From Podarcis raffonei (lineage: Eukaryota; Chordata; Lepidosauria; Squamata; Lacertidae), in NCBI RefSeq assembly GCF_027172205.1, contig NC_070614.1:43329001-43393000 (forward strand): 64,000 bases of DNA. The letters run 5' to 3'. Below the pieces are notes generated by a model. It was not told the DNA's origin, ran no database searches, and saw only the letters and a program-made list of their open reading frames with translations. Below are positions 21,137 through 31,602 of this stretch, piece by piece. A program made the position numbers and the translations under genes. How positions within the stretch are numbered: the first letter of the stretch is position 1; each line of letters starts with the position of its first letter.

Positions 21137-24100
21137 TTAAGATTCATACAGTTTGTAATACTTTTGCAAGTAGTCTTTAAACTTTTTCCAGTCCACCTCA
21201 ATTGTTTCTACATCCAAATCTCGGATTCTGCCGGTCAGTTCAGCTATCTCCATGTAGTCCATCAACTGCATCTGCCATTCCTCCAGCGTGGGTAAATCTT
21301 GTGTCTTCCAGTTCTTTGCGATGAGTATTCTTGCTGCTGTACTAGCATACATAAACAAAGTTCTGTCCTTCTTTAACACTTTCTGGTCTACCATGCCCAA
21401 CAGGAAGGCCTCTGGTTTCTTGGGAAAGGTATACCTAAATACCTTTTTCAACTCATTGTAAATCATTTCCCAGAAAGCCTTAACCTTTGGGCATGTCCAC
21501 CAGAGGTGAAAGAAAGTCCCCTCTGCTTCCTTACACTTCCAACATTTATTGTCAGACAGGTGATGTATCTTAGCTAACTTGACTGGGGTCATGTACCACC
21601 GGTATATCATTTTCATAATGTTTTCCTTCAAGGCCGTACTGGCCGTGAATTTCATTCCGGTGTTCCATAACCTTTCCCAGTCTTCAAACATAATGTTGTG
21701 TCCAACATCCTGTGCCCATTTAATCATAGCAGATTTAACTGTCTCATCCTGTAAATTCCACATAAGCAGCAAGTTATACATTCTAGATAACAGCTTTGTC
21801 TTTGGTTCTAACAGTTCTGTCTCTAGTTTCGACTTTTCCACCTGGAAACCAACTTTTTTGTCCATTTTGAAAACCTCTTGAATTTGAGCATAATGTAGCC
21901 AATCTCGCACCTTATTTTTTAGTTTGTCCTGGCTCTGCAACTTCCAATTGTCTCCAATTTTTTCAGTCAATTCCCAATATTTCGGCCAATAGGCCTCCAT
22001 ATTGGGTCTTTTTCGGGCCTTGGCCTCCACTGGTGATAGCCACCTCGGAGTTTTACTCTCTAGTAAGTCTTTATATTTCATCCAGACTGCAAAAATTGCT
22101 TTTCTGACAATGTGGCTTTTAAACAATTTATGTGCTTTAACCTTGTCGTACCATAGGTATGCGTGCCATCCAAAAGCATTATTAAAACCTTCCAGATCTA
22201 GGACATCGGTGTTTTCCAACAAAAACCAATCTTTCAGCCAGCAGAAGGCTGCAGCTTCATAATACAACCTCAAGTCCGGCAGGGCAAACCCCCCTCTTTC
22301 TTTCGAATCTGTTAATATTTTAAACTTTATTCGGGGCTTTTTGCCCTGCCAGATAAATCTAGATATATCCTTCTGCCATTTTCCAAAGCAATCCACTCTG
22401 TCCACGATCTGTAAGGTTTGAAACAAAAATAACATTTTCGGCAACACATTCATTTTTATAGCTGCAATTCTTCCCAACAAGGAAAGTTTCAATCTTGACC
22501 AAATTTCTAAATCCTTTTTAACTTCCAACCAACATTTCTCATAATTATCCTTAAATAAATTCAAATTCTTGGAGGACAAATAGATCCCAAGGTATTTCAC
22601 TTTTTTAACCACATTCAGTTCTGTTTCTCTCTGAAACCCCTCTGTTTCTGTAATTGTTAAATTTTTGGTCAGAACCTTAGTTTTTTGTTTATTCAACCTA
22701 AATCCCGCCACCCGACCAAATTCAGATATAAGTTCGAGAACTCTTTTTGTACTGGATTCTGGCTCCTGCAGTGTCAAAACTAGGTCATCTGCAAAAGCTT
22801 TCAGTTTATATTGTTTCACTCCGACCTCTATCCCTTGTACCAACCGGTCCTCTCTGATCATATTCAATAGCACCTCCAGGACTGAAATAAATAACAGAGG
22901 GGATAGAGGGCACCCTTGTCGTGTCCCTTTTTCAATTTTAAATTCCTCCGTCACCACATTGTTCACTATTAATTTAGCTTTTTGTTCTGAATAGATTGCA
23001 TGTAATCCATTCTCAAACCCCCGTCCCACTCCCATCCCTTCCAAGTTCTTCTTCATAAACATCCAAGATATGTTGTCAAATGCTTTCTCCGCATCAATAA
23101 AGATTAACACCGCCCTTGTGTTCCTGTTAGTCTGCAAAAGTTCTAAAATGTCAATGATGTTTCTAGTGTTCTCATATAAATGTCTACCAGGGAGAAAGCC
23201 AGCTTGGTCTTTATGAATTACTTCATTTAAGACTTTTTTAAGTCTATTTGCCAAAATGTCTGCAAATATTTTGTAATCCACATTTAGGAGTGAGATGGGA
23301 CGGTAGTTTTTAAGCTGAGTCTTTTCAGATTCTGACTTAGGTATCAATGTGATGAAGGTTTCTTTCCACGTTTCTGGTGCCCTCTTCCCATCCATAATCT
23401 GGTTACATACCTCCAACAAAGGTTGTATCAAATAGTCCTTCAGAACCTTGTAATATTTGGAGGTAAGTCCATCCGGGCCTGGAGATTTGCCTAGTTGCAT
23501 ATTCTGAATGGCACCTTCAATTTCCTGTGAGGTTATTGTAGAGTTCAAGATTGATCTTTTATCTTGAGTTATTTTTGATAGTCCATTTATCTTTAAAAAT
23601 TGATCTATCTCTGATTCTTTCTGGGGCCCCTGTGCATACAGTTCTTTGAAGTATCTGTGGAAGCACCTCCTAATTTCTTCTGGTTTCTGTACGATCCTTC
23701 CATCAATCTCTAGATTTGTTATCGTGTTTAGCTTTTGTCTTTTTTTCAGCTGCCAAGCTAGCAGCTTTCCACATTTATTTGCTGATTCAAAAGATCTTTG
23801 CTTCATCTGTTTTATTTTCCATTCAATCTCCTGATTAATCAATTTTGAGTATTCTGCTTGGTGGAATTTAATTTCTCTCAGCACCTCCTTGGACTTTGGT
23901 TTGGTTCTCAGTTTTTTTTCTCCTTGGTGTATTTTCTCCAATATTTTGTCCTTCTTTCCGTTCCAGAGTTTTTTCTTGATTGAATTCTGTTGTATCAGAA
24001 ACCCTCTCATAAGAGCTTTGCTTGCGTCCCAGATCGTTCTTTTTTCAACTGTAGTATTCAGATTTATCTCAAAATAGTCCTTTAATGTTTTTTGGGCCTT

Positions 24101-24877
24101 TTTCACAATCTCTTGATCTCTTAGTAGTGTGTCATTCATTCTCCATCTGAAGGAACCGGGTTGAGTTAATCTAAGTTCTATTTTCAAGGCGTTGTGGTCG
24201 GAGCATGTTTTTGGGCAGATTTCCACCTTTTTAGTCTTGGGTGCCAGCCCCCTGGAGGTCCAGATTTGGTCGATCCTTGACCAAGACAGGTGGGCCTCAG
24301 AGAAAAAAGTTCCTTCTTTACCTAGGGGGTTCTTTGTCCTCCATATGTCGATCAAATCCAGATTGTCAGTCAGTTCGAAAAAAGTTTTGGGCAGTCTGCC
24401 GTCTGATGTTAAGTTTTGGTTGTAAGACTTATCCATATGTGTAGACACCACTCCATTCATATCTCCCATCATTATGATGTTAGCATAATCCAGATAGTCC
24501 AGCAACGTCTCATGCAGCTTCTTGAAAAATTCTGATTTCCCGTCATTTGGGGCATAAATTCCTAATATCAATATTTTTTCTCCTTGGGTTTGAATTTCAA
24601 TTGCCAAAATTCTTCCTTGTTCATCCTTAAATAGAAATTTGGGTATCAGGCTCTCCTTAGCGTAGATCACCACTCCTCTTTTCTTTACTTTGTCAGACGA
24701 AATAAATTCTTGGCCTAATCTTTTATTTACCAAAACCTTCCTGTGGAGCCTGGTCACATGGGTTTCTTGTAGGCAAATAATGTCCAATTGTTCTTTCTTC
24801 AATATGTGAAATAACCTCCTTCTTTTCTCCGGGGAATTTCCGCCATTTATATTCCAACTGAGTAGCCGCAGAGACAT
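21137..24877 (-). CDS. L1 ORF2p: endonuclease-reverse transcriptase
   Basis: A 1246-residue open frame without a stop; mammalian ORF2p is about 1275. It nicks target DNA and copies L1 RNA at the nick. The APE-type endonuclease spans residues 1-235: N9 in LLSWNINGG, E38 in CLQETH, D139 and N141 in GDMNG, D203 in SRID, and D227-H228 in SDHNALKIE. Reverse transcriptase: KNYRPISLLNVDYKIFADIL, QAGFLPGRH, LIFIDAEKAFDNISW, GTRQGCPLSPLLF, and the catalytic FADD at 695-698. A C-terminal CCHC knuckle (C1112, C1115, H1124, C1129; CWKCKEAEGTFFHLWWTC) and the basic C-terminus are present. All key residues I can check are intact, so the enzyme may be functional. Start ATG 24877 lies 20 bp after the ORF1 stop. 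Read from the minus strand. Confidence 0.95.
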   Translation of the reverse strand: MSLRLLSWNINGGNSPEKRRRLFHILKKEQLDIICLQETHVTRLHRKVLVNKRLGQEFISSDKVKKRGVVIYAKESLIPKFLFKDEQGRILAIEIQTQGEKILILGIYAPNDGKSEFFKKLHETLLDYLDYANIIMMGDMNGVVSTHMDKSYNQNLTSDGRLPKTFFELTDNLDLIDIWRTKNPLGKEGTFFSEAHLSWSRIDQIWTSRGLAPKTKKVEICPKTCSDHNALKIELRLTQPGSFRWRMNDTLLRDQEIVKKAQKTLKDYFEINLNTTVEKRTIWDASKALMRGFLIQQNSIKKKLWNGKKDKILEKIHQGEKKLRTKPKSKEVLREIKFHQAEYSKLINQEIEWKIKQMKQRSFESANKCGKLLAWQLKKRQKLNTITNLEIDGRIVQKPEEIRRCFHRYFKELYAQGPQKESEIDQFLKINGLSKITQDKRSILNSTITSQEIEGAIQNMQLGKSPGPDGLTSKYYKVLKDYLIQPLLEVCNQIMDGKRAPETWKETFITLIPKSESEKTQLKNYRPISLLNVDYKIFADILANRLKKVLNEVIHKDQAGFLPGRHLYENTRNIIDILELLQTNRNTRAVLIFIDAEKAFDNISWMFMKKNLEGMGVGRGFENGLHAIYSEQKAKLIVNNVVTEEFKIEKGTRQGCPLSPLLFISVLEVLLNMIREDRLVQGIEVGVKQYKLKAFADDLVLTLQEPESSTKRVLELISEFGRVAGFRLNKQKTKVLTKNLTITETEGFQRETELNVVKKVKYLGIYLSSKNLNLFKDNYEKCWLEVKKDLEIWSRLKLSLLGRIAAIKMNVLPKMLFLFQTLQIVDRVDCFGKWQKDISRFIWQGKKPRIKFKILTDSKERGGFALPDLRLYYEAAAFCWLKDWFLLENTDVLDLEGFNNAFGWHAYLWYDKVKAHKLFKSHIVRKAIFAVWMKYKDLLESKTPRWLSPVEAKARKRPNMEAYWPKYWELTEKIGDNWKLQSQDKLKNKVRDWLHYAQIQEVFKMDKKVGFQVEKSKLETELLEPKTKLLSRMYNLLLMWNLQDETVKSAMIKWAQDVGHNIMFEDWERLWNTGMKFTASTALKENIMKMIYRWYMTPVKLAKIHHLSDNKCWKCKEAEGTFFHLWWTCPKVKAFWEMIYNELKKVFRYTFPKKPEAFLLGMVDQKVLKKDRTLFMYASTAARILIAKNWKTQDLPTLEEWQMQLMDYMEIAELTGRIRDLDVETIEVDWKKFKDYLQKYYKLYES

Positions 24878-24897
24878 CCTGAACTATTCTGCTACAC

Positions 24898-25373
24898 CTA
24901 GAGCGGTGTATCTTCTTTCTCCTCTGGTTCCGAAGGTGCAGGTATTGCTCCACCTGGGTTGGGTATAGGCCAATTAGCTGCTGCTTCTTTTTGGAGGTCT
25001 TCTCCGTGATCGTGCTGGAACTTTTGTAAGTCCTCTGGTGATCTTATTTTAACCTTCTTCTGTTTGTAAGTGAATGATAGCCCTTGTGGGAACTCCCACC
25101 TGTAAGGAATTGTGTTGAGTCTCAGCAACTTAGCCAAATCTGAGTAGGTGGCTCTCAAGTCCAATAACTGTTTAGGAATATCTCGGTAAATTTCCACCCT
25201 TTTCTCTTGTATCACAATTGAGTTTTTGAAGTGTAGGCCTAGTATTTTGTCTCTCTCCTCCCTTGATCTCAAAGCTATTAAGCAGTCTCTGGATCTATCT
25301 TTTCTTACTAATCTTTCTCTTTCTCCTTAGCTTCCTTAGCTTTGGCTGCTCTTGTCTTTCCTGTGCCACTCAT
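24898..25373 (-). pseudogene. L1 ORF1 remnant, internally deleted
   Basis: ORF1p is the RNA-binding trimer that packages L1 RNA. Here an ATG at 25373 opens a short lysine-rich N-terminus (MSGTGKTRAAKAKEAKEKEK) that stops at 25308. A second frame then runs to 24898 with a C-terminal-domain-like sequence (RSREERDKILGLHFKN, VEIYRDIPKQLLDLRATYSD, NTIPYRWEFPQGLSFTYKQK). The coiled coil and most of the RRM expected between them are absent, and the two parts are in different frames, so an internal deletion with a frame change is the simplest reading. The C-terminal part resembles the L1 Transposase_22 C-terminal domain. Confidence 0.75.
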
Positions 25374-26493
25374 CAGTCAACGTTCAAGGTCAAGTGTTGT
25401 AATCCCATGGGAAAGGCAAGTCCAGAATTAAAAACAGTCTATTGAGAGAAGGTAAACAGAGAAACTTTCCCAGGCCTCTATATTCCCAATGTCCTCTAGG
25501 GGGAGTGCCACCAAAGTTTTAGTAAGAAGAAGGTAACTTTCCGCAATTAAAGTCTCTTTGTTCCAACTTTAAAAACAATTTTAAAAGCAAATTAGTTCCA
25601 GCACGCTAAAAGAAAGGTCCTGCAGAGCCCTTTTAAACATATAACAAAGTTCCAGCAAGGTGCCTGCAATTGTATCCACTTCAGCTAGGTGAGCTCAAAA
25701 TTACACTATCCAGTTACAAAAGTATCTGGAAGCTTGCAACAGTTCCGCAGTTTAAACAACTTTACCCGGCCACCCGGGAATTTGGGGTTAGAGTCTTCCC
25801 TTGCCCTTGGGGTGTCCGCTCCAGGTCAATTTTATGCTGTATTTATTCTTTAAAAGTAAAATTCAAATGTGCACGAAAGTCCCGATTTAAAGCTTCAAAG
25901 CTTCCCTGTTCACAGCGCTTTCCGCTCTTTAGACCGTCTGCTTTGATCTTGAAAGCAGTGTCGGAAGACGGACTTCCTCTTTCTCGTCTCCCGTTTTTAG
26001 CCAAATTTTCCGATTTGATTTGTAGAATCTTAGGTCCTTACTCACGGGTTTGATGTTTCAGCCCGATGTTTCTTGGAAGAAAGGTCAGCGCTCATCCGTG
26101 ACAGCCGCGCGGCTTCGCCTCCGCAGAAAGAGCGATGAACCCACAGCACCGCTCCCCCTCCTTCACTCCGGAGCCCCTTACGGGGTTCCTTTTGTGATTT
26201 CGGGGTCGCTCCAGGTGCCCGCCGGGTCCCACGGCCACGGACTCACTCTGCCCGTGGTTTATCTTGATGGGTTGCCGCTGCGCCGTCGCGAGCAACCCTT
26301 TTCTGCGTGCCCCTCTTCAGAGCTCGAAGAGGTCCGCCATCACGGTTTTGCGCCGCCTCCGGAAGTCCCCCGGAATGGATGGATTATTTTCAACAACTGA
26401 GGTACCACTGTATTTAGTTGAGGGGAGACAAGGGATGAGGCCGCAAACCCCCAGGGGTCCCTGGACCCCTAACTGGGAACCACAGCTGTACAT

Positions 26494-26960
26494 AATTTTC
26501 ACTAAGGGCTTATTCACTCTTACCTTTTGCCCTGCACTTTCCAGGTCCACGCTTTAAAGCTCCACATCTGGGCACTCCTTTATTCACCACATAACTTTCC
26601 CCATGAAAACCCACTGAAGTGCAACAAATGCAATTCAGATTTTATGTAGATTGCCATTTGATCCAATTCAGCATTGAAGAAGGGATTTTCACAGTGAACT
26701 CTCCAGAGCAAAAGAAAAGAGTGCTTGAACACAGAGCTTTAAAGCATGGACTGTGCCCGGGAAAATGCAGAGGAACGGATAAGCCCTAAAAGATGCATTT
26801 TCTACACAGTTTAACCTAGCATGTGCATTTTTGTACACATCGCTTTGCAGGCGAGCAGCACTGCAAAATTTGGAAAAGTGCAAATTTCACAAGGCGGCTA
26901 TATTTCAGATCTCATGTTGTTTTGGAGAATGCTGATCAGGGAGGTTCACCTTTAAACGAA
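26494..26960. repeat. right half of an AT-rich dispersed repeat
   Basis: Continues the repeat interrupted at 19804 by the nested stack: 'aattttcactaagggcttat', 'agatgcattttctacacagt', 'gtgcatttttgtacacatcg'. Same family as 13640, 40215 and 42100. Confidence 0.45.
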
Positions 26961-27039
26961 AAATGGATCAAATTTCTTCAGTGTCTTGAACCGAGAAGCA
27001 TGCCTGTTTTAAATCTGTTCTTTATGAAAAGCTTTTCCT

Positions 27040-27400
27040 TTGTTCCCTTCCCAATTCTCCCAGTTTTAGAACCCAGGGCCATCCAAGGAAGTGAAACATT
27101 GGGAGATGTCTGATGGACAAAGCAAACTGCTTCTTTCCACGGCTCATAGCCTAACATTTGCTCCCACAAGATAAAGCGGTGGTCCCCAACTTTGACAGCT
27201 TTAGATGACAAATAGCATAATTCATGGAGGATAAGGCTAGCAGTGGCTAAAAGCCATGATGGTCAGATGCCTCCAACTACAAGTTGATGGGAATCACAAG
27301 TAGGGAGACTTGCTGCATCTGGCTGGCCCCTGTGCAAAGAGGATGGTGTTGGACTAGATGTTCCATTGGCCTGATGTAGCAGAGCTCTTCTTATGTTCCT
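27040..27400 (+). mobile_element. CR1-type LINE 3' end fragment
   Basis: 'cagggccatccaaggaagtg', 'ctgcttctttccacggctca', 'gctcccacaagataaagcgg', 'tggtgttggactagatgttc' and 'ttggcctgatgtagcagagc' follow the family order. Disabled. Confidence 0.55.
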
Positions 27401-27840
27401 ACATGTCATAAGATCAGCACTGGCTTTGTAAATGACGTGTTTAGCACAGAATGTGGGGCATACAGAGGGATGCTCAGGTTGTCATTTCGTAATTAATAGA
27501 ACCGATCGTTCCCTGAGCATATCCTCTTAGCATGAGGGGTGTTTTGCAGAGAAAAGCTGCAACCTGATTGCACCATGCCCACCCTACCGTTCTGCCATGC
27601 CCCATCTTTCCCCCACAGTGCTGCATATATGACTCCGGAACCCTCTTTGGCAGGAAATTGTTGTGAAGAAGGGATGTAGGAATGTAAGCAACAAGTTATG
27701 GGGGCAAAGCTCCCGCTCATCCCTTCTCCACAGCAAATTGCCTCCTCGCCCCCATTGCTTTGTAACTTGGAGTTCCACAAGTTCTAGTGTCAGGAAAGGA
27801 GGAGGAAAGTATTTTCTCTGTCCGCTGTCTCTGTGCCCTA
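27401..27840. other. receptor 5' flank, nothing recognised
   Basis: No repeat family or promoter motif could be assigned. It must contain part of the 5' intron of the next receptor if that gene has the usual upstream non-coding exon. Confidence 0.35.
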
Positions 27841-27861
27841 ATGTTATAGGCTTCTGGAAGG

Positions 27862-28791
27862 ATGCTGCAAGGGAATCATTCCATGGTGAAAGAGTTCGTT
27901 CTGCTGGGTCTCTCCCAGGCACGAGGGGCCCAGCTCTTCCTGTTCTTCCTCTTCCTTCTCTTCTACTGTCTGATCCTGCCAGGAAACATCCTCATCATCA
28001 TGACCATCCTCAGCGACACCCGATTGGGGTCCCCCATGTACTTCTTCTTGGCCAACCTGGCATTTCTGGACATCTGCTACTGCTCCGTCACCCCTCCCAA
28101 GATGCTTGCCGATTTCTTCTCCAGCCGCAAGGCCATCTCCTACAAGGCTTGCATGGCCCAGATCTTCTTCCTCCACTTGCTGGGAGGGTCAGAGGTCTTC
28201 CTTCTCATTGCCATGGCCATTGACCGCTATGTGGCCATTTGCCACCCATTGCATTATGCCACCATAGTAAGCAGGCCAGTCTGCAGTGCCATGGTGGTGG
28301 GATCCTGGTGCCTAGGTTTTGTCCACTCCATCATCCAAGTTCTCCTCATTGTCCCACTCCCTTTCTGTGGCCCCAATGAACTGGACAACTTCTTCTGTGA
28401 CATCACTCAGGTCGTCAAGTTGGCTTGCGCAGACACCTATGCCCTGGAGTTCTTCATGTTTGTCAACAGTGGTGTCTCCACCATCATTTGTTTCATTCTC
28501 CTCCTCATCTCCTATGTGATCCTGCTGTTCAAGGTGAGAACGGGTTCTGTCGAGGGGAAGAACAAAGCTACTTCCACATGCATCACCCACATCATCATTG
28601 TTATTGTCATGTTTGGTCCCGCCATCTACATCTACGGTCACCCTTTCCGGGAGTTTTCTTTTGACAAGGTGGTGGCTGTTTTCCACACTGTGGTCTTCCC
28701 CTTGATGAACCCCATCATCTACACGCTGAGGAACAAGGAGATTAAGCATGCCATAAGGAGACTGTTAAGCAGAAATGGCCCTCTGGTTTGA
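27862..28791 (+). CDS. olfactory receptor, class II, family 4-like
   Basis: A 309-residue odorant receptor, intact, acting at the cilia membrane of olfactory neurons. Seen: NHS glycosylation site at residue 5; MVKEFVLLGLSQARGAQLFL; GNILIIMTIL; PMYFFLANLAFLDICYCSVT; MAIDRYVAICHPLHYATI; LPFCGPNELDNFFCDITQVV with the loop cysteines; KNKATSTCITHIIIVIVMFG; and PLMNPIIYTLRNKEIKHAI. The acceptor 'gccctaatgttatag' ends at 27849, 12 bases before ATG 27862. It is very close to the 14275 receptor through TM1-TM5, so the two arose by tandem duplication. The downstream hairpin MITE begins within 30 bases of the stop. Confidence 0.95.
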   Translation: MLQGNHSMVKEFVLLGLSQARGAQLFLFFLFLLFYCLILPGNILIIMTILSDTRLGSPMYFFLANLAFLDICYCSVTPPKMLADFFSSRKAISYKACMAQIFFLHLLGGSEVFLLIAMAIDRYVAICHPLHYATIVSRPVCSAMVVGSWCLGFVHSIIQVLLIVPLPFCGPNELDNFFCDITQVVKLACADTYALEFFMFVNSGVSTIICFILLLISYVILLFKVRTGSVEGKNKATSTCITHIIIVIVMFGPAIYIYGHPFREFSFDKVVAVFHTVVFPLMNPIIYTLRNKEIKHAIRRLLSRNGPLV

Positions 28792-28814
28792 CCAGGACTC
28801 ATATAACTTCTAGG

Positions 28815-28958
28815 ACAGGTATCAGAAACCTGTGACACTCCAGATGTTGTTGGACTCCACTTCCCATTAACCTCAACAGCATGTCCAATTGTCATGGCTG
28901 ATGGGATGTTAGTATGACAGCATCTGGAAGGCTGAAAGCTTTCCATCTCTGCTCTAAG
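28815..28958. repeat. hairpin MITE
   Basis: 'cagaaacctgtgacactcca' ... 'tggaaggctgaaagctttcc' are the degraded complementary ends of the family at 8705 and 33036. Confidence 0.5.
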
Positions 28959-29204
28959 AGATTAGGCTTTTACTTCTGTTTGGTCAACAGAGCAGCACCT
29001 TCCACCTGCTCTTCTTTAGCTCCCAAATCCAGCAATTGATATTGAGGGGCCTGGGATGAGAACATAGCTGCTGAGACCTGATGTCACTGACAGAGCATCA
29101 GTTGAGTGTCTTTGCTATGATTTGTTCTTGTACTGGAGGCTCTTGAACTGAGAAACCAGGGGCTCAGGTCACCTTCAGACTGTCAGTGTTTTGTGGGAGG
29201 GAAT
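28959..29204. other. intergenic, nothing recognised
   Basis: No structure seen. Confidence 0.35.
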
Positions 29205-29530
29205 TCAAGTCAGGAATTTTGATTTTCTCCATCAAAGTGGATTGGTTTAATGGTGGGGTCTATGCAACAAATCCACCTCTTTGGGACAAGGGACCAGGTA
29301 TTTGCAGTTAGGGAAACACACTGAAAAGTGTGATAAATGAATGATAAATAGGAAGGCACAAACAGAATGAATTCAGGGTGGATGCTCACTGCCTTCATAA
29401 CCTCCCCACAAAGAAATCAAAGGAGAAGCTTCATAAAGGTCAGACATGGTCTGACTTCCACATAAATGTTGTGATAAGCCAATCAGGATGAATGCTCAAT
29501 AAACAGGTCATCTAGGATCTTCACTCTCAT
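29205..29530 (-). repeat. dispersed repeat, reversed copy
   Basis: 'aatcaggatgaatgctcaat' is the complement of the 13120-13150 start. 'caacaaatccacctctttgg' is the complement of the 'ggatttgttg' segment. It is a third, older copy of the 11680/13130 family. Confidence 0.5.
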
Positions 29531-31094
29531 TCAAACACACAACTATAGGGTAGCTTCCTATGACTTCATTATCAGAATGGACCCATTGGAATTAATGGAC
29601 GAAAGTTAGATATGTCATTTATATTCAATAGGTTTACTCTGAGTCTGTTTAATGTTGGCTACTACCCCATGTCCACACAATGGACCATGAAACTCTCTTC
29701 TACTGGAAACTCACCAAATGTTTAAGCAAGATCATTTTGTTTCTGAAACTCCCAAAGCCTTTCTTGGTCAGGTTGGTCCTTCATAGATAGCATTTGAGCT
29801 AGTATGGTGTAAATTAAAATTTGAGGTTCATATTACAGTATTTTGACATTTAAAATAATGCTTTGGTTGTTTTTTTCCTGTCTTGTTCAGCTCACTTTTA
29901 AGTGTTGTTGCCCACTCCAAAGCCTTCAAAGCAGAATGAGCTTTTAAAAAGAAATCAGAATACAGACATTGATTACTGCATGTAATAAATATTTAGTGCG
30001 CAGGGACTTGTGGCTAAGCACAGTTCCAAGTGGCTGGCAGACCATGCAGCAGTGCAGCATATAACTGTGAAACTAATATAAATTATACCAGAAATATAAT
30101 TTCACAGCAGTTGACCAGAACTCCAAATGTGCCCATGGAACCATAGAGGAGTGACAACCCTCAGTTTACTGTTTTATCAATGAGGCTTTGTATTGCAACT
30201 TGCCACAGTATTGGCACCAATGAAGGATGAAGCTATATACCTTTAAAATGAATAAACTAATCATCCAGGCCACAGTATGTAAAAAAAAAAAAAAAGAGTG
30301 ATGGTGAACTACAGTAAAGAGCCCGCAGATGGGGAAGCAGGAAGCAGGATAGAACATCAGCTGCCCTGGGTTCCAGAAGTGCAGGAGATTTTCACAATCA
30401 CATTTGGCATGAATTGCAGTCAAGAAAGTGTTGTGTTAGCTCTAGGCTGTCAGTATTCTTCAGGCACTGAAAAAGTGTGTGACAAATGAATAATTAACTG
30501 GGGATGGAGCTAGACACAGGAAAAAAAGTGCTATTAATAAGTCAGAAATCAGATCATTATAAAAAAAGAAAGAAATCTCTACGGAAAACCGTGCTTTAAA
30601 ATCTCCTACTCTCTGGCGCCATTTGGTGTTGCATGTTTATAGCGCATTCAAATTGCTGTATCTTTATTAATGTAGCTGAGTCCAGGGAGACATTGCAAGA
30701 AAATCAGCTGGAATGTCAATTGCTGCTTCCAATGCACTTAGTACCCATCTAAAGGAAAGGTACCCAAAAGTACCATAGCTACAAGGAAGTCAGTGTGGTC
30801 AGGTGCAGGGATGGGGGAACTTATTTTGGCCCTGGAACCACATCTGCATCTAGCAAATCTTCCAAGGGCCAGTGGTGGACCTGTGGCAAAAGCGGGCAGA
30901 GAAGTGAATGGAAATTTCACATTTGTACAGTAGACCCGTTTCTACATACACCATTCTCCATCACCCAACCAGACGAGCATGAGGCATTAAAGGAGGTGTG
31001 GCCTGAGGAGGGCCAGATGGAGTTGCATTTGGTCCCCAAGCATGATGTTCTCCACAAACACACACGTGCCCTGGTTTGCTGGCTACTGCAGTAA
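29531..31094. other. intergenic, mostly unassigned
   Basis: An A-run at 30280-30297 may be a retro-element tail. No coding or structured feature could be supported. Confidence 0.35.
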
Positions 31095-31338
31095 AAACAA
31101 GGGGTCAAACAGGGAACCAGGCAGAGGGCCTTCTCAGTAGTGGCACCCATCCTGCGGAACGCACTCCCGCCAGATGTCAATGAAATAAACAACTATCTGA
31201 CTTTTAGAAGACATCTGAAGGCAGCCCTGTTTAGAGAAGTGTTTAATGTTTGATGTTTTATTGTGTTTTTAATATCCTGTTGGAAGCTGCCCAGAGTGGC
31301 TGAGGAGGCCCAGCCAGGTGAGCGGGTTATAAGTAATA

Positions 31339-31389
<51 letters not shown>

Positions 31390-31402
31390 CATCATCATTA
31401 TC

Positions 31403-31436
<34 letters not shown>
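31095..31436 (+). mobile_element. LINE 3' end with (ATT)n tail
   Basis: 'cagagggccttctcagtagt', 'ggaacgcactcccgccagat', 'ctatctgacttttagaagac', 'gaaggcagccctgtttagag' and 'ttggaagctgcccagagtgg' form the ORF2 C-terminus and 3' UTR (translated core LTFRRHLKAALFREVFNV). It ends in a long ATT/ATC microsatellite at 31339-31436. Clade is CR1/L2-like by its W-N-x-LP...F-x2-LK pattern. Confidence 0.75.
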
Positions 31437-31450
31437 CATGTACAATTTTC

Positions 31451-31602
31451 TTTTTTCCCCTTTTTAAAAAAATAGTTTTTATTGGATTTTTCATCTTTAA
31501 CAAATTTACATCTTATAATATAATCACAGAATAAATTCCCTACCCCCACCCCAACGACTTCCCTCAACTTCCCTTTCTGGTTTGTAACATATTAATTTAA
31601 AT
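31451..31602 (-). mobile_element. short L1 3' end insertion
   Basis: 152 bp flanked by the 14-bp duplication catgtacaattttc (31437-31450 and 31603-31616). The T-rich start is the reversed A-tail ('ttttttcccctttttaaaa'). A severely 5'-truncated retro-insertion next to the microsatellite. Confidence 0.85.

Larger units (their letters stand above)
20766..26378 (-). mobile_element. near-full-length L1 LINE
   Basis: A 5.6 kb insertion on the minus strand, bounded by the 13-bp target duplication atggattattttc (20753-20765 and 26379-26391). The poly-T at 20766-20780 is its A-tail. In reverse order: GC-rich 5' UTR (about 26378-25374), ORF1 remnant (25373-24898), ORF2 (24877-21137), 3' UTR and tail. 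Retaining the 5' UTR and an open ORF2 suggests a recent insertion. L1 fragments at 43.6-45.9 and 49.7-50.8 kb share its protein wording. Confidence 0.95.
20552..26410. mobile_element. Tc1/mariner-like (Tigger/pogo-type) MITE split by L1
   Basis: It begins cggtggtaccttggttgtc after TA (20550-20551) and ends caactgaggtaccactg before TA (26411-26412). The termini complement each other and TA is duplicated. About 200 bp lies left and 20 bp right of the L1. Sister MITEs lie at 43583, 46851, 54623, 56252 and 58515. Confidence 0.8.
19813..26485. mobile_element. outer hAT element hosting a nested stack
   Basis: The left terminus is cagtggttcccaatgag and the right terminus is ctgggaaccacag. Both are flanked by the exact 8-bp duplication ctgtacat (19805-19812 and 26486-26493). 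Joining the flanks restores an AT-rich dispersed repeat ('gcatttctgtacat' + 'aattttcactaa'), which supports the call. Its own sequence is only about 19813-19991 and 26413-26485; the rest is later insertions. Confidence 0.85.

Noticed and set aside
28312-28749. Antisense open frames inside the receptor genes (also at 14890, 38794)
   Set aside because: Acidic, low-complexity shadows of the receptor frames; they recur in each paralogue because the sense sequence is conserved.
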